The notes: a model not told the origin generated them from the letters alone. DNA of 21,532 nt from Corallochytrium limacisporum (GCA_002811645.1 PDIP01000126.1:1-21532); one strand, 5' to 3'; positions 10,481-19,334 are shown, counted from the first letter of the stretch. Made by a program: numbers and translations.

Positions 10481-10816
10481 ATGTTCAAAGGCCTCGCCGT
10501 TCTCGCCCTTGTGGCCATTGCTAATGCTGCCTCTATTGAGGAGCTCAACGCTCTGTCCGGGGATCAATACCTTGTTGACAACGATGACATGCTTGTTATG
10601 CAAACTGTCTCCGCTGTTCCTCCTGTTGAGGATGCAGGTGACGAGGACTCCCTGACCGGTGCAGAGACTGCTTCCGCTTCTGCCTCCTCTACCGCCAATG
10701 TAGCTTTGATCGCTGGCGTAGCTGCGGGCTCTGCTGTTCTGGTTGCTGGCGTTGCCGGTGTTGTTTACCACAAGCGTAAGCAGCGTGGCTCCTATGATGT
10801 TGAGATGCAGGCCTAA
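10481..10816 (+). CDS. Small type I single-pass membrane protein, 111 residues
   Basis: The frame is intact from ATG 10481 to TAA. Residues 1-17 are a signal peptide with an Ala-rich cleavage site (ANA or ANAA). Residues 18-72 form a short acidic outer part (several Asp and Glu, two prolines) ending in a Ser/Ala/Thr-rich stalk that could carry O-glycans. Residues 73-96 are a transmembrane helix with small-residue packing motifs, including GVAAG at 79-83 and G90/G93, suited to helix-helix association. The basic stop-transfer KRKQR at 98-102 follows, then a tail of nine residues, GSYDVEMQA, with one tyrosine. By charge the tail should face the cytoplasm. Its size and layout suggest a surface or endomembrane protein, perhaps a subunit of a complex. 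I do not recognise the family. Start supported by the signal peptide and the TATA box. Confidence 0.88.
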   Translation: MFKGLAVLALVAIANAASIEELNALSGDQYLVDNDDMLVMQTVSAVPPVEDAGDEDSLTGAETASASASSTANVALIAGVAAGSAVLVAGVAGVVYHKRKQRGSYDVEMQA

Positions 10817-11374
10817 GAGTATCTATTGTACTTTTTGCCGAGTCCCAAACATCCTTTCTGGCAAAGGGTGGGCACCGCCGGCCTCATCAGAGTAGAGTCA
10901 AGAGCCTGTCGATATGTAATGCGTAGATGTCCTCTTGGCATACGGTCATACCTCTGGTAGGTTTTTGACCGAGTCATTCTTTAAGAAGGGAAACCGTCTA
11001 AGCTTTTGCATGGGTGGGTAATTCTGACTCTAGCTCCCAGGCTGGTCGAGGAGAACTCTTTTTTTGGTCTACATATCCCTTGTTCAACTATTGTACACTA
11101 TCCAATGTACACTAACTTCTCTTACATTGTTATTCTCATGTGGCTACCTGATCAGAGAATTGTTGTGTTTCATTCTGCTGGCACTGATCTACGAGATCTG
11201 CACCAGTGGTGGTGGCTTTCAATGAACCTGATTGTCTTGTTTGTTTCCAACTGCCGCAGATAATTTGTTTGAATATATCCCTGTACCACTTAGACCAAAC
11301 CCCATTAGTGCCATTCTGTTTAATGTATGTATGTTCTGTGGCTGCACGATTCAACATAACAAACTTTCAACAGC
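10817..11374. other. Convergent intergenic region
   Basis: This holds the 3' flanks of two genes pointing toward each other, the membrane protein on the plus strand and the glutathione S-transferase on the minus strand. No gene or obvious terminator structure is seen. Confidence 0.5.
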
Positions 11375-12121
11375 TCAGCTAAAACGGATCGGAGTCTGAT
11401 CTGCGGGTAAGAGATTGTCGACAAAGTCGAGGGTACACTTCTCCTGCTTCGCCTCCTCGACGATTTGCTTGAATATAGGATCCTTCTCAAGGATATGATT
11501 GTAGTAGTCCAGGGCAGGCCCTTCCTCGACAGGCACACTGTATGTGTGAAATCGGCCAACAATCGGGACATACATTGCATCTACGATGCCCGGCGACTTA
11601 CCCGCAAGATAGGGACCACCGCTCGCCTCGAGACAGGCTCTCCATACTTCTTGAATGCGTTTGCACTCATTCTGGCATTGCTCAGAGAGGTCCTTTTCAA
11701 AATTTAACGGATGTGGCTTCCGCAGGTTCTGTGGGAGTTCTTTGCGCACCGCCATAAAGGAGCTGTGCATTTCCATCGCCGCACTGAGGCAAATGGCCTG
11801 CGCCTCCACAGAATCAGTGGTTGCATAGTCTACAACGCAACTATAGCGGTCCCGAAGATAGGTGATCACTGCCATACTATCCCACACAGAGACCTGCCTA
11901 CCTTCACGCAAGTCGACCATGCAAGGCACCTTCATGGTCGGGCTGGCACCCTTGAGTTTCTCCTTAGTGTCCACCTGGAACATAAAGATCACTTCCTCAT
12001 CGATCTCAGACTTGGGCTCCATCCCACTTGCAAATTCGATAGCTCGTCGATAGTAAGATGCCCTGACACTCCAAGAGGAGTAGTTCAGATTGCCACAGAT
12101 CAACTTGTATTTGGGGGACAT
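11375..12121 (-). CDS. Glutathione S-transferase family protein
   Basis: The 248-residue product has the two-domain layout of cytosolic glutathione S-transferases, enzymes that conjugate or reduce substrates with glutathione. The N-terminal thioredoxin-like domain has GNLNYSSWSVRA at 10-21, where Ser or Tyr usually activates glutathione. SPTMKVPCMV follows at 60-69 with the cis-proline (66), then WDSMAVITYL at 80-89, the gamma-glutamyl-binding Asp/Glu-Ser site. The helical C-terminal domain has MEMHSSF followed by VRKELPQNLR (to 134) and GPYLAG...VDAMYVPIVGRF (from 169). These motifs closely resemble a proteobacterial-type subgroup. The usual N-capping Ser/Thr is Gly (178) before Asp181. The ATG at 12121 was chosen because upstream in-frame codons give only a GTG start and an unlikely extension. 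No TATA box lies at the usual spacing. Substrate cannot be told. Confidence 0.93.
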   Translation of the reverse strand: MSPKYKLICGNLNYSSWSVRASYYRRAIEFASGMEPKSEIDEEVIFMFQVDTKEKLKGASPTMKVPCMVDLREGRQVSVWDSMAVITYLRDRYSCVVDYATTDSVEAQAICLSAAMEMHSSFMAVRKELPQNLRKPHPLNFEKDLSEQCQNECKRIQEVWRACLEASGGPYLAGKSPGIVDAMYVPIVGRFHTYSVPVEEGPALDYYNHILEKDPIFKQIVEEAKQEKCTLDFVDNLLPADQTPIRFS

Positions 12122-12326
12122 TTTTGGCCGTTTGGTCACAAATCGGTCTTTCACCTGGTTTCCTCCTTCAAGAGGTAGGCGGCACGCTGCGTCAAAATGA
12201 TGTCTCTGAACTCAAACCAGAGTCAGTCCAGAAGCAAAGTCCTAGTGTTGCCGCTCTTGTTTACCTCCCCCAACCTGATTGCTCTCAGACCCGGTGCCTG
12301 CGCGAACTTTACTTGGTCGTGTCAAA

Positions 12327-12338
12327 CCCCCCCCCCCC
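12327..12338 (+). repeat. Poly-C tract (12 C) followed by GGG
   Basis: Twelve consecutive C are followed by GGGCGC, lying 206 bases upstream of the transferase start codon. It is one of several G or C homopolymers in the window. Confidence 0.85.
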
Positions 12339-12789
12339 GGGCGCAGAAATAGTCAACTTTGCGGCCTGGGCCCAGGGAGCTGGGGGGCCGCTTTCCTTGC
12401 CCCCTTTCCCCCTACCAACCCAACCGGCCCGCCCGAACGCTTACCTTTTTCCCAGGGCCAAGGAATATTGATTTGTGGTGAGTTGCTTTGCTATATATTC
12501 GATTTGATTGTTATAGAGATGCCGTTGATCTTGCTAAGCCAACCGTTTACATATGCGCAAAATCTGGTTGCCTGTGATGTATTTTAATCTTTTGATGAAT
12601 TGATTTTGATTTTTTTGAAAGGCTAAGTAAAACTCTAATGTGTTTATATATTTTAAATCAAGACAATGGCTTTGAATGATTCAGTGCGCTGATAAATTTC
12701 TGGCTCTCGGTATACACACACCCTAGAACCCACGCCTGGTTTTTATGAACACACTGCAGAAGTTGACCCGGCTCCTTTGAAGGGCGACG

Positions 12790-12807
12790 CCCCCCCCCCG
12801 GGGGGGG
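12790..12807. repeat. C10G8 block, self-complementary
   Basis: Ten C are followed directly by eight G, a palindromic homopolymer block able to fold back on itself. Such blocks are also error-prone in sequencing and assembly, so the exact length is uncertain. Confidence 0.75.
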
Positions 12808-13081
12808 CCGGAAGAGGGAGATAGTGATTCAGTGTGTGTGCCCAAATGATGCTTTTTGCCTTGTTGATAGTTTTAATGGGCGATAGTGACAGTACGCTGG
12901 ACCACGATCAAGGAAGTTTTCATAAGTTCTGTGTGAGTACTAGAAGGGAAATCAAAAGGGAAATAAAGGCGGTGGTTTTTTTTTTGAGAGAGTCTATTGT
13001 AGGTGTTTACTACTGGCAGTGGAAATAATCTGCGCCGATTAGGATTCGCTTTTAAAAGGCATTTCGGCTCGTGCTCTCTCC

Positions 13082-13104
13082 TAAACAGTGGAGTGCACTG
13101 TTTA
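13082..13104 (-). other. Nine-base-pair hairpin that includes the stop codon of the repeat-protein gene
   Basis: On the minus strand, TAAACAGTG and CACTGTTTA form a perfect 9-bp stem around a 5-base loop. The first TAA of the stem is the stop codon of the gene at 13102-14343. In the mRNA the hairpin would begin exactly at the stop. Confidence 0.55.
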
Positions 13105-14343
13105 CATGTCTTCCAGCATGGCAAGAGCGGCATCAGCCAGAGAGCGGCGGTTGTAAGAGACAACAGACTGCACCTTAGTTTTCCTGGCGTGGATAGGGCC
13201 CACAACAGAGAGATAGTCGATTTCGATGTCAATGTTGGTGGTGTGGTGGCGGTGGCGGTGAGCCAGCTGCTTCTCGGCAATTTCTTCCATGTTAGCAAGG
13301 GTCACGTCCAGGGCAGCAGGCGCATCCCACGGGTTGTTGATGGCAGCAACATACTGGACGACAAGGTAGTTCTTGACATTGGCCTCACCGACGAACAGGA
13401 AGTTACGGATCAGAACGTTGATGTTGATCTTCTTGTAGTATTCGGCGTCACGGCGGTTGTTCTCGGCAATGACGGTCTGGATAACGAGGTTGGCGCCGAC
13501 GTTAAACCTGTTAATAACCATTGCGTTCTGGACGAAGACGTTGAATTTCACCTTAACCAGGCCGTCAACGTCATCAGCGTCACGGCGGTTGTTGTTGATA
13601 ACACCTACCTCCTGGATCACGGCGTTGCCACCGATGTTGAAGTCGCCAATCAGCAAAGCAAAGGAGTCGCAAGGGAAGAAACCGTGGTGGCGGCTGCGGG
13701 AGGCATCCTTACGGTAGACGTGGTTGTTCTCAACGAAGGTCTCCTGAGCGACGAAGTTGCCACCAATGTTGAGGTGGCCAAGCAAAAAGATAGTGGTGGT
13801 ACGGAGGTAGCAGCGCTTGTTCCAGCTGTCGGGAAGATTCTGAATACCAGTGGTGGCGCGGGCGAACTCGTCTTCGATGACGGTCATGTCGCTGCTCTTG
13901 AAGCTGTTCATGTCGGGGTTCTCAGTACCGATCACCTCGTAGTTGCCGTCACCGAGCAGCTTGATTTCGGGGAGAATGATGATGACGAAGACACAGTGAG
14001 AATGGTTAATACCCTCCTGCACATGCTCCGGCAGGTCAGTGAAGTCGTAACCAGTGACGTTATGGTTGGCCAGCTCGTTGGTGTCGAGGTAGCCGAGTTC
14101 GGTCATGGGGTCCATGCCCTCTTCGATGGGGGTCTCGTCAACAACGGTTTCCTGCAGGACAACGTTGCCAGCAATGTCAACGCCCTCAGTCAGAACGATG
14201 GTCACAATGCAGAGATCATCGTGGTGATGGTGAGTAGGAGAACTGGGTGTGAGTACAGGGGCCGCGGAAGAGGAAGGAGCGGCCATGGCACTGGCACCAA
14301 CGGCCAGAAGAGCCGTAGCGGCAGCAACGAAGAAGTTCTTCAT
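13102..14343 (-). CDS. Secreted protein with 40-45-residue hydrophobic repeats and dibasic sites
   Basis: The frame is intact from ATG 14343 to TAA, 413 residues. Residues 1-21 are a signal peptide (Lys2, Ala-rich core, ASA-M-AA end), followed by a Ser/Pro/Ala linker and HHHHDD at 38-43. The body has at least six diverged repeats. Each has a hydrophobic strand pair, then an Asn-hydrophobic-Gly-x-Asn turn (N60, N196, N240, N285, N325), then a hydrophobic stretch ending in Gln (64, 200, 244, 289, 330, 392). Four repeats then run into a charged end: RKDA (211-214), RRDA (253-256, 297-300) and RRSLADA (399-405). Such spacing fits a beta-solenoid or an extended beta-sheet protein. The dibasic sites could instead be cut by a kexin-type protease to free repeat peptides. 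I do not recognise the family. One possible N-glycosylation site, NVT, is at 95-97. TATA box 101 bases upstream; no intron needed. Confidence 0.9.
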   Translation of the reverse strand: MKNFFVAAATALLAVGASAMAAPSSSAAPVLTPSSPTHHHHDDLCIVTIVLTEGVDIAGNVVLQETVVDETPIEEGMDPMTELGYLDTNELANHNVTGYDFTDLPEHVQEGINHSHCVFVIIILPEIKLLGDGNYEVIGTENPDMNSFKSSDMTVIEDEFARATTGIQNLPDSWNKRCYLRTTTIFLLGHLNIGGNFVAQETFVENNHVYRKDASRSRHHGFFPCDSFALLIGDFNIGGNAVIQEVGVINNNRRDADDVDGLVKVKFNVFVQNAMVINRFNVGANLVIQTVIAENNRRDAEYYKKININVLIRNFLFVGEANVKNYLVVQYVAAINNPWDAPAALDVTLANMEEIAEKQLAHRHRHHTTNIDIEIDYLSVVGPIHARKTKVQSVVSYNRRSLADAALAMLEDM

Positions 14344-14435
14344 TTCTTAAATTTGGTTCTTTAACAGCTGATGATGTCAATTGTTTGGGATGGTGAACCT
14401 CATTCCAGTCTGAGGAAAGCTCCTGGACTGCGATC

Positions 14436-14444
14436 ATTTAAATA
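14436..14444 (-). promoter_or_regulatory. TATA box of the repeat-protein gene at 13102-14343
   Basis: The minus strand reads TATTTAAAT, beginning 101 bases upstream of the ATG at 14343. About 30 bases downstream is CTCAGACT, which resembles a pyrimidine-flanked initiator. Confidence 0.65.
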
Positions 14445-14727
14445 CCCGTTTGGATCCAGATCTGATCCGCTTCCACTTTCTCCGTTTCATCCCTCTGCTG
14501 TACCCATAGGCGTAGCGCTAATGGTACACTGCCGACCCATAGTTAACGAAACAGACGATGAGGGGAAAGGCAGTCAGAGTCAATCTTCCAGTTACTCTTT
14601 CTCCACCGTACGGGCGCCCTGATGCTCTGTGCCTGTCGTCCGCAAAGGGAAGGAAATTGAAAGGACAGGGACCCGTCCAAACATGCCACCGCAAGTCTGC
14701 CAGATCCAAACATTCACTATAGAGAGC

Positions 14728-14761
14728 AGGGAAGAGAAGAGGAGGGGGGGAAGGGAAGGGA
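14728..14761 (+). repeat. Perfect 34-base polypurine tract
   Basis: Thirty-four consecutive A or G bases lie within a longer purine-rich stretch interrupted by single pyrimidines to about 14815. Such tracts can form triplex DNA. Confidence 0.85.
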
Positions 14762-17464
14762 CGGAGAGAAGTAGAGCAGAAGGGGGAGTGGGGGGAAGGG
14801 ACGGTTGGGGCGGTGGGCTGTGGCTGTTTGAGGGCAGAGACGGTTGCAGGGTTCCCCCCCCGGGCATTGGTCCGTCCCGACCCGCAATTTTTTTTGGACC
14901 CCGGCCCGCAGGCACGCCTGGTCCGCACGGGTTCGGTTTTCGTTGTCCCCCCCCCCCTCCTTTTTCTTCCACGTTTTGCTCCTCCTCGTCTTCCCATCTC
15001 TCGACCAGGGGGAGGGGCAGAGGAAAAAACGGTCCGGTAACCGAAGAGGGGCCAAGCTTTCTGTTCTTCGGGTGCGAAGGAGGGGGGCCGGAGGGGCCGG
15101 TGGTACTCGACTTTGGGCGCTTACCCCCCTCAACACGTCTAAAGGGTGTGCTAATTGACCATTTGCGTTCTCAATTGCCACAAGTTTTTTTCTTACCGGG
15201 CCTCGATTCATGGTTACATACCCAAGCGAGGAGTAATGCCCGCTCAAGGAGAGAAAAAAAACTCTCCCTCCTCTTCTGCAAAATCGGGTTGGTTTTGATG
15301 CATCATCATCATCAACATCATCCGCCCTTTCGTAGATTTGGGAAAACTTGGTATCTATTTGTTTGACCTTACTTGTCTTTCCATTCTTCTTCGGTGTTCA
15401 ATACGGGCCCGGCTCTTCACCTGGAAGCGCAATGAAGCCGTAATTTCCGGGAGGGGGGGGGTTCATTAGGTGGACCCAGAATTCAACAATAGGCAGCATC
15501 ATCAATCCATTTAGAGACATTAAGCGCATAAACAAAGTAATGGTAAGAGCATAACATTGGGACACAACAAAGAAAAATCTTTTTTTTTTTGCTTGAGCTC
15601 TCTCTGTCTCTCTTTGTGCCATTTCCTTTACGCTTCGTCAAGCATCCTCCGCCTGTACCTGGCCGGAACCCTGTTTCAAAGTTTGGTGCTCCAATTCCGG
15701 AGTAACCCGCGAAACCAAACTTCTTCCCCCTCCCCTCCCTCCCTTTCTTCTCTCCCCCCGCCCCAACTGTGACCGCCACCGGCTCCTCCTCCTCCCCCCC
15801 ACCGGGGCGCTGGTGTTACTCCAGCGAGAAACTCTGGGGCCAAAAGTGGCAAGCCTTTGACCTTCCTGCCAAATTGAGCGGGCAGCCCTCCCCCTCGCTT
15901 CCCTCGGGAGAGAGGGGGAGAGGTGTGCGGGGTGTGCACACAGACCCCACATAAAAAAATAATACGGTGGTAGAAAATAAGGAGCGCTGGCCTGGGGAAG
16001 GGGCGGGGTACCCCAGAAGCAAGGCAAAAAAAAAAACAAAACCTCAAAAGACACACAAACAGACCGCTACGCACACACAGGGGAAAAGGTGGGGAGAGCG
16101 GGTAGGGAGGGGGAGGGGGAGGAAACAAGGGAAAAGGGCGGGCTGCGGTGAGGACGAGAGCTGTAAGCGCAAGCGGGGTTAGCCCAACTCCAAAAACTGG
16201 CTGATATCAAAGCAGTTATTTTTCAATGGTTTGGGGCCATGCATGGAGTTTCGCTGTGCGTTGCATTCTTATGGATCTCTCTGCTGGGGCCTTGCTCTTT
16301 GTGCAATACTATGACCATGCGCAGAAAATGTGGCGCTGTAAATGTACGGATCTTTTGCCGAGCACGTCGACGATCTAGAGAGAGCTGCAGCAATGACCCT
16401 GCCGAGTACACAATGACAGGGTAAACACAGGAACAGACTACACAAAGTCATCGGTTCCTGGTGCCTTCTGGCCCCGTGATGCCCTTGTGCTCGGTCCCAA
16501 CTCCCTTGTAGATTTCAGAGTTCCTTGGCCAAGGGACACCATTTGAACAAATCTCGGCAGTCGGGAGAGAGACAGTATGTGCTGCCTCCTTCGCAGCGAC
16601 ATTTCCAAGAGGGCGACGAGCAGACGACCGTTCAGCAGCCATCAGGCCATCTGTCACAGATCATTCACAACACACCCAACACTCTATATCCACCACATTT
16701 CATCTAGTCAGCTGTGCTACGGCATGGCTGGTTGGTTCCTCCACAGTCTGCGCTACAGCCACCAATGGAGCGACCATCATCCTGCCTGATCTCGCTGCCC
16801 ATGTCCTTCTACAACGCTAGATATCATGGCAGTTCAGTATGCATGTACGTAGCCACCTCCTTACAGACTGCGCATCTCTGTACAATTCTGAGACGATTGT
16901 TGTGGTAAACCATGTCAGCTGTCTACTCTTCCGTCACCTCCTGTTCGTCCGAACTTGCTAATGGGGTACTGCGCGTGCGTCATACTTACGACTCTCTCTC
17001 TCTTTGGTGTTGGCTGTACCCTGATCTTGTTCAAAGTAAGTCATCATCAGTGCAGACCCACTTGCCTTGTACGGCAGGGACTGCAGGAGCAGGACGCTCT
17101 GGGGTTCCGGTGAATGCTCAGGGCTTTTGTGTGACCTTCGAATTAAGACAAGTCCCGCCGCAGCAAAATTCTCGTTTCAAACTGCCCCGTAGTTGAACCG
17201 CCTTGGCGCGAGCAATTTGTAGGTATAATTGGCCCCAAGAAAATTCCTTTTTCTCCAATTACCTTCTACTCATTTATGTTTTTTTGCGTTCGCCGCCCAA
17301 TTTTCTGTTTTGTTTCGCTCTTGGGCCGTGTAACTCCACTGGGCCTCTCCCCACCTATGAGTTTGCCCTTCACCACAAAAGAAAAAAATTGGGCCCATGC
17401 CGCCGCCCAAAATGTGGTACTTTCACAACCGAACCCACAACAACGATTGCGGGGAAGGCAATGA

Positions 17465-17489
17465 GGGAAGGGGAGGGGGGGGGGCGGGG
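17465..17489 (+). other. Potential G-quadruplex block
   Basis: Four G-runs (GGG, GGGG, ten G, GGGG) are separated by loops of two, one and one bases, fitting the canonical four-run quadruplex pattern. It lies in intergenic DNA with no gene start nearby. Confidence 0.6.
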
Positions 17490-18051
17490 TTTGTGCAGTG
17501 TCAGCGACAAAATTCTCGGAGGGCCTCAGTACAAGAGCGTAACCCCAGAGTACAGAGGGCCGATCAAAGGAGCATCCTCAAAGACCTGTTTACGCCTTCG
17601 CTCTTGTGGGTTTCTGTGTTTTTTATTGTGTCATTTATGTATGGGAACATAGACAGCAAGCCATATCCCTAAGAGCTGTTCTTCTCAAGCTTCTGAGATC
17701 TTTTGTGGTGGAATATCTGTTGCGATCGACTGCCCAGAAAGCCTGGCAGAGGTTTGGATAGTATGTGACTCATCGCGAACGACCGCGATGGACATCAGGA
17801 AAGGAGGAACTCCCCTTAATGATCATTGCCTTGTTACCGAAAGCCAGAACCAGGAGCATACAACTTCCACGAGGACCACGATCGACGGTCCCACACAGCA
17901 TCGCATTTGCCCGGCCCTTCACAGCAAGGTGCAACTTCTTTACAACCCTCCCGGTTCAGAAATTAAAGTCCATCCATAGCATGTTGTCATGTATCAGCAA
18001 AAAAAATAGTTTCAAGTCCCATACATTTAGCCTCAAACTGTTGTCTCCTCG

Positions 18052-18495
18052 ATGACAAACGAAACCCCCGTGGCCACCCAAGGACGCGCTGCGGGGAACG
18101 GGGGCATCGCCGCCAGGATGGATAGCCATATTTGGGAATCAAATGAAGAGAGTTCCCTTGTATGGGGTCCAATGATGCTGCATTTGGGAAACGAATCAAA
18201 ATCTTTTGAAGAGCCTTCCAAGAAGAAACTCGCGCCTCCCGCCCACTTGGTGCCCGTAAGCCCGAGGGCGGGGCGTTTCTATTTGCTTTGTCGCCGTGAT
18301 CGTCGACTACCGTCGCTTGTAATTTGGGTCTCGATTTTAGTGGCGCTGGGCCGATTCCAGAGACACGACACAGTAGTAGATCCAAACTTTTCGTGGGTCT
18401 GTTTCGCAGGTGAAGGCAAGGCACACTGTGCAAGCACAAACGCCTACAAAATTTGCGCAGTTCTTTCACTCTTGTTGTTGGCAAAGGGTGGGTGA
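18052..18495 (+). CDS. Possible protein of 147 residues, weakly supported
   Basis: An ATG at 18052 opens 147 codons. The first 60 residues have a balanced, protein-like composition (Glu, Ser, Asn, Gly), but the later part is basic and then hydrophobic without a recognisable motif. An AATTAAAG at 17961-17968 lies 91 bases upstream, near the usual TATA spacing, but is a poor TATA box. The opposite strand is also open over most of the region, so composition alone may explain both frames. Confidence 0.18.
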   Translation: MTNETPVATQGRAAGNGGIAARMDSHIWESNEESSLVWGPMMLHLGNESKSFEEPSKKKLAPPAHLVPVSPRAGRFYLLCRRDRRLPSLVIWVSILVALGRFQRHDTVVDPNFSWVCFAGEGKAHCASTNAYKICAVLSLLLLAKGG

Positions 18496-19334
18496 TATGT
18501 GCAAGGGTATGGGCCCTTGCTGTACACTGCGTCGTCGGTGGATGGACCTAGTTGGGAAAAAAGTTTAATGACATAGGCAAAACTAAGACATCGCCAACGT
18601 CCAGGGCCAGCACCGATTAGGGCAAGCTATGCGGGTACATGCCAACAAGTTGTGATCCAAAATGGGTGAAAGGGTGCTGCTTGTTTCGACGTTCTGGGAA
18701 TCGGTCTATCCCGTCGCGACAGTTTGACTTGACTCCGGGGCAAGAGAGACAAAGGGCCCTAAACGTTTACGAAAGAATGTAGATTCTTGTAAGGAGCTAC
18801 AAGGGCATACAACGTCGTTCACTATAGCTTCGAATGGCCCATCGTGTCCCTATACACCAGTGTTTCTGCGAAGACAAGATCGGTCCTTCCATCCTTCTCC
18901 CCACCCCATCCTTCCATTCACTTTCCATGGCAAAGAAGGTGCCATGAGGGGACCTGGCCGTGGGGGGGGGTGCCGCTCCTCCCTGCTCACTCGCTCCTTT
19001 CGTCCTGTCGGTTTGGAAGTGGCGCGAAGTATTTGGCCCCCGAGCCTGTCGGGGCGTGTTTATATTACCTTGACCTGGTTGCCAATTCCAACACTAAATT
19101 CGGGCATCTAGCACCTGACCAGGCACTTGACCTTGACAAAGTGCATGATATAGAACACCATCATCTGCCAGCGAAAGAACGCCATCTTATAGCACTGTTG
19201 GGTAGATTATTCCGAACAAAGGTTAAGTTGACTATGGCAGTTGCAATGGACGCAGCGACTCTTAACTATGACCTTCCTGTGGGACTATGTACATAGGCAC
19301 CGAAGGGCACGCGTTACTTTGCTGCAATTCATGA
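18496..19334. other. Intergenic or non-recognised DNA
   Basis: A plus-strand frame ending at 19296 has a protein-like second half (from about 19050: Asp, His, Leu and Lys rich) but no ATG start near it. It could be an exon joined to the next reading frame at 19335, which is in a different phase. Nine consecutive G lie at 18962-18970. Confidence 0.3.

Larger units (their letters stand above)
12122..13081. other. Intergenic DNA with C and G homopolymers
   Basis: No coding frame is supported. It includes the upstream flank of the transferase gene, a poly-C tract, a C10G8 block and an AT-rich stretch at about 12480-12670. A TATATTTTAAAT near 12645 has only an 11-codon frame at the expected spacing. 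Confidence 0.45.
14445..18051. other. Long intergenic region with purine/pyrimidine tracts
   Basis: I find no supported gene. Strand-asymmetric stretches dominate: purine-rich about 14720-14815, pyrimidine-rich about 15720-15775, purine-rich about 16080-16140, and a G-rich block at 17465-17489. There are also eight C at 14854-14861, eleven C at 14947-14957, nine G at 15453-15461 and a short CAT repeat near 15300. A 61-codon frame from ATG 16239 starts with a hydrophobic segment like a signal peptide and continues as a basic, cysteine-containing tail, but has no TATA box. Long frames at about 14500-16130 come from the biased composition. Confidence 0.5.

Noticed and set aside
12119-12154. N-terminal extension of the transferase by 11 residues
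   Set aside because: The extension would start at GTG; the ATG at 12121 directly precedes the conserved domain.
11711-12178. A 155-codon plus-strand frame over the transferase gene
   Set aside because: The opposite strand encodes clear glutathione S-transferase motifs; this frame is its shadow.
13003-14364. A 453-codon open frame antisense to the repeat-protein gene
   Set aside because: It mirrors the minus-strand gene codon for codon. The minus strand has the signal peptide, TATA box, repeats and stop; the antisense frame has no promoter and only a composition-driven Val/Asp/Gly-rich product.
14518-16128. Several long Pro/Gly/Arg-rich frames on both strands
   Set aside because: They follow from purine and pyrimidine tracts that lack stop codons; no domain, promoter or signal sequence supports them.
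17203-17652. A 149-codon plus-strand frame
   Set aside because: It begins at TTG rather than ATG, crosses the G-rich block and has no coherent domain.
17987-18484. A 165-codon minus-strand frame
   Set aside because: Basic, low-quality composition and no promoter; the plus-strand frame over the same bases is slightly better but also weak.
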